IMG/VR virus record: IMGVR_UViG_3300050821_013712
Location: 1 to 30,467 of that record
Length of the DNA: 30,467 nucleotides
Strand: one strand, 5' to 3'
Source: a virus
Shown here: positions 23,620 to 28,644 of the stretch, one piece after another
How the letters are laid out: each line of letters starts with the position of its first letter
Numbering within the stretch: position 1 is the first letter of the stretch
Notes under the pieces: generated by a model
Told to the model about the DNA's origin: nothing
The model's database searches: none
What the model saw: only the letters and a program-made list of their open reading frames with translations
Translations under genes and position numbers: made by a program

Positions 23620-24097
23620 TTATACGCAAGTTTGGGACTATACGCGCAATCAAATCAGTGACAGCATGATCATCCGCGACTCAGACGGTGCATTCATTCC
23701 GTTTGATCCCGGTAATACAGACTATCAAAAATATTTGGTGTGGTTGAGCGAGGGTAATACGCCCAATCCACCCGCCAATATGCCCAACCCACCGCCACCG
23801 ACAGACACCCTACCAATCAACACCAGTCCGCCAGTAGCTACCCTTAACGCCGACAATGTATTTTGTAACATTGGTGAATGGGATAGTGGCTCAGACAGCG
23901 GAATTATGGTGTATACCCAATGGTATGCTAACGACACATTGGTAGAGGGTGCAGTCAACGCTGTTTGGTATTTTGCTGGCTATGAAGGGCAAGACGCCTG
24001 TTGTCTTGTCACCGCGACCAACAATCTCGGCAGCGCTGAGGCTCAGACAAATGTCATTCAAATCCCTGCAAATGAGCGCGGAGCTTTGAGCCAATGA
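23615..24097 (+). CDS. Fibre assembly-type protein with Ig-like domain
   Basis: A 160-residue protein. ATG 23615 is preferred over TTG 23609 because GGAG at 23603-23606 lies eight bases ahead. Residues 1-48 (MTYTQVWDYTRNQISDSMIIRD, AFIPFDPGNTDYQKYLVWLSEGNTP) form the motif found in tail fibre assembly/chaperone-like proteins and are paralogous to the gene at 24123. A Pro-rich linker (49-72) follows, then an Ig-like domain (75-151: WDSGSDSGIMVYTQWYANDTLVEGAVN, CCLVTATNNLGSAEAQTNVI). The last residues RGALSQ are encoded by the fibre junction repeat read in another frame, a sign that recombination replaced the original C-terminus. It may be a chaperone or a virion decoration. Confidence 0.75.
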   Translation: MTYTQVWDYTRNQISDSMIIRDSDGAFIPFDPGNTDYQKYLVWLSEGNTPNPPANMPNPPPPTDTLPINTSPPVATLNADNVFCNIGEWDSGSDSGIMVYTQWYANDTLVEGAVNAVWYFAGYEGQDACCLVTATNNLGSAEAQTNVIQIPANERGALSQ

Positions 24098-24120
24098 TCG
24101 ACTTCCCTACGGAGCTATAA
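24078..24120 (+). pseudogene. Remnant of a deleted fourth fibre gene
   Basis: After a junction copy (GCGGAGCTTTGAGCCA), ATG at 24094 begins MIDFP, the conserved N-terminus of fibres 2 and 3, but the frame passes at once to T-E-L and TAA at 24118-24120, the conserved fibre C-terminus. The eight-codon MIDFPTEL frame is best explained by deletion of a whole fibre gene between its start and its last codons. The second ACGGAGCTATAA still provides the ribosome binding site for the gene at 24123. Confidence 0.75.
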
Positions 24121-24122
24121 AC

Positions 24123-24344
24123 ATGACCTACACTCAAATCTGGAACCATATGACAAACGATGTCCACGATTCCGTCATCGTGCGAGACGAGGATGGTGCC
24201 TTCATTCCCTTTGATCCCGCTAATATCGACTACCAGAAATACATGGCATGGCTAGATGAGGGCAATCAACCCACACCTGCTCAACAGCCCGCTCCACCAT
24301 CGGACAAAGAGAACTCGACACTTCCAGCACCTGAGGAGGAATAG
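24123..24344 (+). CDS. Short fibre assembly-type protein
   Basis: A 73-residue protein starting at ATG 24123, with GGAG at 24111-24114. It is clearly paralogous to the first 48 residues of the gene at 23615 (MTYTQIWNHMTNDVHDSVIVRDEDGAFIPFDPANIDYQKYMAWLDEGNQP), followed by an acidic Pro-rich tail (PAPPSDKENSTLPAPEEE), without the Ig-like domain. It overlaps nothing, and its stop adjoins the endolysin start. The position right behind a deleted fibre gene suggests it was that fibre's partner. It could be a fibre chaperone; the function is inferred from motif and place. Confidence 0.75.
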   Translation: MTYTQIWNHMTNDVHDSVIVRDEDGAFIPFDPANIDYQKYMAWLDEGNQPTPAQQPAPPSDKENSTLPAPEEE

Positions 24345-25040
24345 ATGCCTTACGATCGGAAATTCTTTTTTGACACTGTGCGGAAAGACCTGTTCAGTGG
24401 CACGTTAACCCAATCTCAAGTCGATGGTATGAACTACCTCCTTGAAGTCTGGGAATGGGCATTCGAGGCCAATAATCCCAACGATGGCACGATGTGGCTT
24501 GCTTATGCGTTGGCTACGTTCTACCACGAGACTGCCTACACTATGCAGCCCATTGAAGAATATGGGCGCGGATCGGGCAAATCTTACGGCAAGCCCGCGG
24601 GTCCTTATGGCCAGTGTTATTATGGACGAGGTTATGTCCAGCTAACATGGGAGGAGAACTATAAGAACGGTCAGAAATTCCTCCAAGAACGTTATGGCAA
24701 AGATTGCCAAATTCACCCTGTTGCCAACAATGCTTTGGACGCTGAAACATCGGCGCTCGTTTCATATGATGGCATGGTCTATGGCTGGTTCACAGGCGTT
24801 GGCTTGCCCAAGTATTTATCCAAGTCTAAGGGCATCGAAGATCCAGTCAATGCTCGCCGCATCGTCAATGGCACTGACAAAGCCTCTACGATTGCGGGTT
24901 ATTACTGGAAGTTCAAAGGTGCCCTGAAACAGATTCCAGCCACACAATCAGTAACAACAGTGGCAATGAACGAACTGCCAGGACTACCTGAAAGTGCCCC
25001 AATGCCAGACCCCTCGACACTGGAGCAGTCCGATGGATAG
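24345..25040 (+). CDS. Endolysin, GH19 chitinase/lysozyme-like
   Basis: A 231-residue protein from ATG 24345 with a strong AGGAGGA site four bases upstream. Residues 25-110 carry the GH19 pattern: LAYALATFYHETAYTMQPIEEYGRG (Glu62 of HET as catalytic acid, Glu71/72 nearby), then CYYGRGYVQLTWEENYKN, then VNGTDKASTIAGYYWKF. It hydrolyses the glycan strands of peptidoglycan at lysis. There is no signal peptide or membrane segment, so release depends on a holin, for which several candidates follow. The last 25 residues are a Pro/Ser-rich tail that overlaps the next gene by eight bases. Confidence 0.9.
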   Translation: MPYDRKFFFDTVRKDLFSGTLTQSQVDGMNYLLEVWEWAFEANNPNDGTMWLAYALATFYHETAYTMQPIEEYGRGSGKSYGKPAGPYGQCYYGRGYVQLTWEENYKNGQKFLQERYGKDCQIHPVANNALDAETSALVSYDGMVYGWFTGVGLPKYLSKSKGIEDPVNARRIVNGTDKASTIAGYYWKFKGALKQIPATQSVTTVAMNELPGLPESAPMPDPSTLEQSDG

Positions 25041-25386
25041 CATCCTCAACGAACTCCAAGCCCTTGCGATCACATGTCTGGGGGCTGCGGGAACAGCCCT
25101 ATGTGCTTATGTGTTCAACTGGCTTCGGACCAAGCTTGCTATCCAAGAAAGTGATAGCAATGAGGCAGAAATCCGTCGTGCTGCGCTTACGGAAGCAGGG
25201 AAACTTGTCCTACAAGGAAAGATCGACAATCCCGAAGCAATTCTGGAATCCGCAACCAAAGTTATTTCTGACCTGCTTCCAGCGGTGAAAGCCGAGGATT
25301 ACAATACCACTGATATCAAGGATATGATTATCGGTGCGGCAGCCACCTTCTTTCCCCCAGCCGGTTTACTTAAGCTACTTAAATGA
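25033..25386 (+). CDS. Putative holin with coiled coil (LLH-like)
   Basis: A 117-residue protein. ATG 25033 is preferred to the ATG at 24994 because GGAG at 25022-25025 lies seven bases upstream and the overlap with endolysin is shorter. One hydrophobic segment, residues 10-31 (ALAITCLGAAGTALCAYVFNWL), is followed by charged helices (ESDSNEAEIRRAALTEAGKLVLQGK). A second weakly hydrophobic part (IIGAAATFFPPAGLLKLL) is at the end. One N-terminal membrane helix followed by a soluble helical domain resembles the LLH family of phage holins. The position right behind the endolysin supports this. The sequence alone is not decisive. Confidence 0.7.
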   Translation: MDSILNELQALAITCLGAAGTALCAYVFNWLRTKLAIQESDSNEAEIRRAALTEAGKLVLQGKIDNPEAILESATKVISDLLPAVKAEDYNTTDIKDMIIGAAATFFPPAGLLKLLK

Positions 25387-25646
25387 GCAACGGAGTTACA
25401 GGGGTTGCGTCGGACACCATCAATGCGTTTCGGGGGTTCCCTATTCTGTTGGTTATGGTCCTGCTTAACGCGGCGTTCTTGTTCGCTGGGGTGTACTATC
25501 TGACCAAGCAGCAGGACGACGCGTCGCAGACCATTGATAAAGTTTTACAGCGTTGTTTGCCAGATGTTCATATGGAGGCCTATATCGTAACCAGTCCCCC
25601 ACGTCGAGGAAGCCCAGCAGTGGACCTGTTCAATGGCCATCAGTAA
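25383..25646 (+). CDS. Small single-span membrane protein of lysis region
   Basis: An 87-residue protein, ATG 25383 overlapping the previous stop (ATGA). One membrane segment at residues 19-40 (FPILLVMVLLNAAFLFAGVYYL) follows a polar N-terminus; the remainder is soluble (TKQQDDASQTIDKVLQRCLPDVHME). The arrangement suits an N-in protein with a periplasmic C-terminus. It could be an accessory holin or a short i-spanin-like protein, though no coiled-coil as long as in spanins is present. Function unassigned. Confidence 0.68.
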   Translation: MSNGVTGVASDTINAFRGFPILLVMVLLNAAFLFAGVYYLTKQQDDASQTIDKVLQRCLPDVHMEAYIVTSPPRRGSPAVDLFNGHQ

Positions 25647-25881
25647 TTTGCAGACGCCACTTACCAGTATAATTGCTCTAAGTGGCGCGTTACTAATCCT
25701 AACGATATTCGCGCTGATGGATTTTTACGCGGTGAGCCAGTGTTTCGCTTTAGCCCATACAGGAATAGCGACAAGCGATTTGTGTTCACCCGAACATCTG
25801 TTTCGGACCTCTCTTGAAATAGCTGGGATGGCAATTGGGCTATACGGCGTATATGGTGTCGCGAAAGTCTTAGGGAAATGA
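25633..25881 (+). CDS. Two-span membrane protein of lysis region
   Basis: An 82-residue protein with ATG 25633 overlapping the previous gene by 14 bases. There are hydrophobic segments at residues 12-34 (SIIALSGALLILTIFALMDFYAV) and 60-79 (SLEIAGMAIGLYGVYGVAKVL) with two cysteines between them (Cys37, Cys51). The size and two-span topology match class II holins, but there is no diagnostic motif. The tight overlap shows it belongs to the lysis operon. Confidence 0.65.
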   Translation: MAISNLQTPLTSIIALSGALLILTIFALMDFYAVSQCFALAHTGIATSDLCSPEHLFRTSLEIAGMAIGLYGVYGVAKVLGK

Positions 25882-26186
25882 GCACGCAGGAATATATGCA
25901 GTTACCCCCGGTGCCAAAATTAATGGATTATCCGGGGGCAATAGGCGTTAGTTTCCTAATTGTATTCACAACGGCAATGTTATTTGTGGCAAGTAAATAT
26001 GACCCAACAGGAGGAGTGTTGGCATTATCATTGTTGGTAGTCCTAGCTTTCGTTGGTGTCGTTATTTTTTGCCTATTTTTCACAGTTCCAAACGATGAAA
26101 TAACCTCCGCCGTAGTTGGTGGTTTAACCGCGGCATTTGGTGCAGTTATGGCATTCTGGCTGGGACGACCAAGAAATAAAGATTGA
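25878..26186 (+). CDS. Three-span holin-like membrane protein
   Basis: A 102-residue protein, ATG 25878 overlapping the previous stop (ATGA). Three hydrophobic segments, about residues 20-38, 46-70 and 76-95, are followed by a short basic tail (GRPRNKD). Three spans and a charged C-terminus are typical of class I holins; the last segment (GGLTAAFGAVMAFWLGR) recalls a common pattern in phage holin-like proteins. With the three preceding genes it forms the membrane part of the lysis cassette. Which of them is the actual holin cannot be told from sequence. The TTGACA of the next promoter overlaps its stop codon. Confidence 0.7.
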   Translation: MSTQEYMQLPPVPKLMDYPGAIGVSFLIVFTTAMLFVASKYDPTGGVLALSLLVVLAFVGVVIFCLFFTVPNDEITSAVVGGLTAAFGAVMAFWLGRPRNKD

Positions 26187-26210
26187 CAAGCCTGGGGCAT
26201 TTATGATAAC
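26183..26210 (+). promoter_or_regulatory. Predicted sigma70 promoter, perfect -35
   Basis: TTGACA at 26183-26188 (overlapping the stop codon of the preceding gene), 16-base spacer, then GATAAC at 26205-26210 (four of six). The predicted transcription start near 26217-26218 is next to ATG 26219, so the transcript would be leaderless or nearly so. Confidence 0.55.
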
Positions 26211-26218
26211 GTGCGGGA

Positions 26219-26443
26219 ATGAACACACCCTTTAAGCCACCCGGCACTACAACTCCCGATATTTATTTGTCAGGGGAAGCAGTTAACCAAATCATTATCG
26301 CCTTGAGCACGCCAACCATACTCGCTAAGGCGAGTGATGGATCAATGCATCCCTTTGTTGATCCATCACCGATCGGTAATATTATTATGGCGGCGCTTGA
26401 TGCGGCGAACAAAGAACTAGGGACGACTGAGCAAAAGAATTAA
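26219..26443 (+). CDS. Small protein of unknown function, own promoter
   Basis: A 74-residue soluble protein starting at ATG 26219. No ribosome binding site with spacing exists (GCGGGA abuts the ATG), consistent with leaderless translation from the promoter at 26183-26210. Sequence: polar N-terminus, then helices (YLSGEAVNQIIIALSTPTILA; IGNIIMAALDAANKELG). No family was recognised. Its 3' end overlaps by 27 bases the 3' end of the convergent gene on the other strand. It is the last plus-strand gene of the window. Confidence 0.6.
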   Translation: MNTPFKPPGTTTPDIYLSGEAVNQIIIALSTPTILAKASDGSMHPFVDPSPIGNIIMAALDAANKELGTTEQKN

Positions 26444-26722
26444 GGCTTTTTTTCGCTCCAACCCTTCTTGTAAATCCTTATTGTCTCCAGTCCACACAGC
26501 AGCCATATCCGGCAGGGGAATTTCTGGTTCCTCTTCTTCCTCCTTCGCTGGCGGCAATACGGATGATGGGTCTGAGGTCACCCGATAAACCAGATCGCGC
26601 CTCAAAGGCCGCGTATCACATCGCTGGGGGTACGGGTAATACCATCGACTAAATCGGTGGCAGGCTTCCGCATTGGTAGCCCCCAGTGAGAGTAAGAATG
26701 CCCCGATTAGTACCGCTCTCAT
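26417..26722 (-). CDS. Exported cysteine-containing small protein
   Basis: A 101-residue protein starting at ATG 26722 behind a strong GGAGGGA. Residues 1-20 are a typical signal peptide (MRAVLIGAFLLSLGATNAEA) with cleavage expected after AEA; the next residue is Cys21, but the sequence before it is not a good lipobox. The mature part has CHRFSRWYYPYPQRC, then an acidic stretch (KEEEEEPEIPLPD), and the C-terminus LEGLERKKALILLLSRP-like helix. From memory the CHRFxxWxYPxPQRC motif recurs in small phage proteins of alphaproteobacteria. It may act in the periplasm during infection. The acidic Pro-rich stretch could suit an outer-membrane spanin analogue, but that is speculation. Confidence 0.75.
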   Translation of the reverse strand: MRAVLIGAFLLSLGATNAEACHRFSRWYYPYPQRCDTRPLRRDLVYRVTSDPSSVLPPAKEEEEEPEIPLPDMAAVWTGDNKDLQEGLERKKALILLLSRP

Positions 26723-26732
26723 TTTTCCCTCC

Positions 26733-26951
26733 TCATATAATACCGCCCCCGACGACGGGAGTCATCGGGGGCGAGTATCCTAGACGTTGCATCGTTTCAC
26801 GGGCCAATGTCTTGTCGCCGGAGGTTAGAACAGCGACTCCCTGCTCGGGAGACCGAACAATGCCTTGTAGTGGACTTATGGATACAGCAATCTCCACACA
26901 CCCTCGCCGGTAGTCTAGGTTCCGCTGCGGTTGCAAGGATACCCCGAGCAA
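26733..26951 (-). CDS. Possible small gene upstream of the exported protein
   Basis: A frame of up to 72 codons (TTG start at 26951; a GTG at 26897 would give 54 residues). Its stop TGA overlaps the ribosome binding site of the next gene on the same strand, suggesting coupling. The sequence EIAVSISPLQGIVRSPEQGVAVLTSGDKTLARETMQRLGYSPPMTP is protein-like with sensible composition, but neither start has a convincing ribosome binding site. No family was recognised. Without it, 26723-27000 would be a 278-base gap. Confidence 0.4.
   Translation of the reverse strand: MLGVSLQPQRNLDYRRGCVEIAVSISPLQGIVRSPEQGVAVLTSGDKTLARETMQRLGYSPPMTPVVGGGII
26745..26772. other. Strong GC hairpin
   Basis: GCCCCCGA at 26745-26752 and TCGGGGGC at 26765-26772 form a perfect eight-pair stem; three further pairs (GAC/GTC, 26754-26756 with 26761-26763) close a GGGA loop after one mismatch. 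No T-run on either strand. It ends about 22 bases before the minus-strand start at 26722, so it may shape the 5' region of that mRNA. Confidence 0.5.
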
Positions 26952-26972
26952 GTATCACCTTTCATTCTGTAT

Positions 26973-27001
26973 ACTAGCACAAAACGTTGTCCTGTGCTAG
27001 T
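26973..27001 (+). terminator. Hairpin between convergent transcription units
   Basis: ACTAGCACA at 26973-26981 pairs perfectly with TGTGCTAGT at 26993-27001 (nine pairs, eleven-base loop). On the plus strand it is followed by the T-rich TATTTGTGATTT, a weak terminator tail; on the minus strand there is no T-run, but the hairpin lies directly at the stop codon of the GcrA-like gene. It may serve both strands as an end structure. Confidence 0.45.
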
Positions 27002-27504
27002 TATTTGTGATTTACGGGTACATAAGGTTTTGGTGCAGATACCTGTTGTTTGGTCCGAGATATATTCTTGTGGTATTCACAATACACACCAACGACTCCA
27101 ATCGTCGAATTACCACAATATCGATAATATTTCTTGGGATCACCGATGATCCAAGCACAATCATATTGCTTTTTTTGCTCCAGAGTGATGAGGCGCATCT
27201 TAAAGTCATGTGGAGTTGGGTCAGAGATTTCTCTGGGTGGTTCTGGTTGGGACGCTTTCCTCTCTCTTTCTTTTTCTCTGACCTCTTTAGATCGGTCTAG
27301 TAGTTCTTGGAGGGCAGCCTTCTGCGCATCCTTTTCCCCATGGGACTCAGGGCGTTCGATATTATTCCGTCTAAGGTAACTTGAAACGCCCTTAGCAGTA
27401 AAACCGAACTCCTCTGCAATCCCCTTGATTGTACGCCCCGACTTTACCAATTCCACAACTCGATCGTGCTCCTCGGGAGAAAGGATAACAGAAGGCTTAC
27501 TCAT
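27001..27504 (-). CDS. GcrA-like transcription regulator
   Basis: A 167-residue protein; ATG 27504 overlaps the stop of the upstream gene (ATGA) with no separate ribosome binding site, so it is translationally coupled. Residues 9-48 form a helix-turn-helix (SPEEHDRVVELVKSGRTIKGIAEEFGFTAKGVSSYL). A charged helical linker (53-95) follows. The C-terminal module has CAWIIGDP (116-123), YCG (129-131) and VYCEYH (141-146), the signature of GcrA, the alphaproteobacterial cell-cycle regulator that binds sigma70-RNA polymerase and acts at GANTC-methylated promoters. Cys116, Cys130, Cys142 and His145 could bind a metal. A role in redirecting host or phage transcription is inferred. The GcrA-like C-terminus is the clearest host clue in the window. 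Confidence 0.85.
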   Translation of the reverse strand: MSKPSVILSPEEHDRVVELVKSGRTIKGIAEEFGFTAKGVSSYLRRNNIERPESHGEKDAQKAALQELLDRSKEVREKERERKASQPEPPREISDPTPHDFKMRLITLEQKKQYDCAWIIGDPKKYYRYCGNSTIGVVGVYCEYHKNISRTKQQVSAPKPYVPVNHK

Positions 27505-28412
27505 TTTGGGCTTGCTTCTCCGTTGTTAAAGTCCGGCTGGAGTTGCTTGAGGACAGTTGTCACAGCCAGAGGACCAAATTTCGCGTCCCATTGAGCTATG
27601 GTTGCGAACACTTCTGGGAACTCGGAACGGAACTCAAGGATAACATGAAGTGTGTCCTCCATCACTACATTGGTTAAGTTTTCAACCTCGAACCGTATCG
27701 CATTGAAAGGCGATAGAGCCGGGGGCGGCGGTATCACAGCAGCTTGTGGCGGTGTTACCACTGTTTTCTTCGGCGCAGCAGCCGGTGCTGGGGGAGCCGG
27801 TGTCGGTATTTCGTGCGCAACATCTGGACCCACATCTTCTGGGTTTAGTTCTGTTGCCTCATCACCAACTGCCTTCTTGAGGTCCGTTACTTTCTGGTAA
27901 CTCAATGCCGTGGATTTAAATATTTCCTCATCGGTTTTACCTTCTCTGATGAGGTCTTTAACTTCTGCCTCTGCTGCCGCCTCAGCAGACCGCAAAAGCT
28001 TTTGAGCAGCATCCCGATTCATTTCTGAGGATAAAATCTCATCGGCGGCTGCCTTTGAGACAATCGCCCGATTTAATTCAACCGCTCTAGCGATATATGA
28101 TAGGGATACAATATCGCAGGGTAAAAGATGACGCACTCGTTCCAATAGTAATGGATCAAAAACACGATGGATTGTCTCGTAATAAGAACAACTTGCTTGA
28201 CTAAGGAAAAGGACATTCTTACACGCGACAGTCCACGTACCACCCCACTTCTCTTTGTCCCGAAAGAATTCGGAATGAAATTCCCGAATCCGTCGTCCTT
28301 TCTCAAGGATAGCATCGAGTTCCATGAATGAGGCTTGCTGAATATATTCTCGCCACTGTTCCGCAGTCCTTATTGTTACTCCAGTCTCCTGGGCTACCGT
28401 GATATCTGTCAT
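27501..28412 (-). CDS. Putative regulatory protein, unknown function
   Basis: A 303-residue protein, ATG 28412 with TAGGAGAC upstream. The N-terminal 180 residues are helical (TAEQWREYIQQASFMELDAILEKGRRIREFHSEFF; KNVLFLSQASCSYYETIHRVFDPLL; DIVSLSYIARAVELN), with an arrangement distantly reminiscent of DUF3102/ParB-like phage proteins. An Ala/Pro-rich linker (residues 202-238: PTPAPPAPAAAPKK) joins a C-terminal helical domain (NAIRFEVENLTNVVMEDTLHVILEFRSEFPEVF). No enzyme motif is visible. It forms an operon with the GcrA-like gene (four-base overlap), so they may act together, possibly as DNA-binding partner. Unrecognised; the function is open. Confidence 0.75.
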   Translation of the reverse strand: MTDITVAQETGVTIRTAEQWREYIQQASFMELDAILEKGRRIREFHSEFFRDKEKWGGTWTVACKNVLFLSQASCSYYETIHRVFDPLLLERVRHLLPCDIVSLSYIARAVELNRAIVSKAAADEILSSEMNRDAAQKLLRSAEAAAEAEVKDLIREGKTDEEIFKSTALSYQKVTDLKKAVGDEATELNPEDVGPDVAHEIPTPAPPAPAAAPKKTVVTPPQAAVIPPPPALSPFNAIRFEVENLTNVVMEDTLHVILEFRSEFPEVFATIAQWDAKFGPLAVTTVLKQLQPDFNNGEASPK

Positions 28413-28429
28413 TTATGTCTCCTATATCT

Positions 28430-28441
28430 TCAACATGTTGA
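28430..28441. promoter_or_regulatory. 12-base palindrome in leader of the 303-aa gene
   Basis: TCAACATGTTGA is a perfect palindrome lying 18-29 bases upstream of ATG 28412, between the end of the 49-codon gene and the ribosome binding site. It may be an operator half-pair or an RNA structure limiting translation. Only position and symmetry support this. Confidence 0.35.
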
Positions 28442-28447
28442 TGACTC

Positions 28448-28597
28448 CTAATGACGACGACTCCTGTCCCATGTAACCTGAGTTCTTTCCCATAACTCCA
28501 ACCATTGTAGGATACTCATTCTACTCGGTCGATTTATTCGGACTCCCTCAATCACCACATAGTTCATATCGATGATTAGATCAGGTGCAGGCATCAT
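28448..28597 (-). CDS. Unlisted 49-residue protein downstream of polymerase
   Basis: Start ATG 28597 (second ATG at 28594), AGGAG on the minus strand at 28608-28604 six bases upstream, and stop TAG at 28450-28448. Protein: MMPAPDLIIDMNYVVIEGV, then INRPSRMSILQWLELWERTQ, then VTWDRSRRH. Composition is protein-like with a Trp-rich amphipathic helix; no membrane segment. It fills the 232-base gap between polymerase and 303-residue gene, and has a near-consensus promoter just upstream. No family was recognised. Size and position suggest a small early regulator or accessory protein. Confidence 0.65.
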   Translation of the reverse strand: MMPAPDLIIDMNYVVIEGVRINRPSRMSILQWLELWERTQVTWDRSRRH

Positions 28598-28610
28598 TCG
28601 TTACTCCTAC

Positions 28611-28639
28611 ATTATAACATAGAAGTCTGACCATATCAA
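28611..28639 (-). promoter_or_regulatory. Near-consensus sigma70 promoter
   Basis: On the minus strand TTGATA (28639-28634), a 17-base spacer, and TATAAT (28616-28611): one mismatch to consensus in all. It begins six bases after the polymerase stop. The predicted start near 28604 falls on the last base of the AGGAG of the 49-codon gene, so transcripts from here would lack most of that site and may serve mainly the 303-aa and GcrA-like genes. Confidence 0.75.
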
Positions 28640-28644
28640 GCTTT

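Noticed and set aside
26745-26772. Intrinsic terminator
   Set aside because: The stem is strong but neither strand shows a T-run after it, so it is listed only as a hairpin.
26686-26913. 75-codon plus-strand frame
   Set aside because: Antisense to the exported-protein region, no ribosome binding site, Pro/Arg/Ser-rich translation without protein character.
27007-27300. 97-codon plus-strand frame opposite the GcrA-like gene
   Set aside because: Antisense to a gene with strong family motifs; composition is unusual and there is no ribosome binding site.
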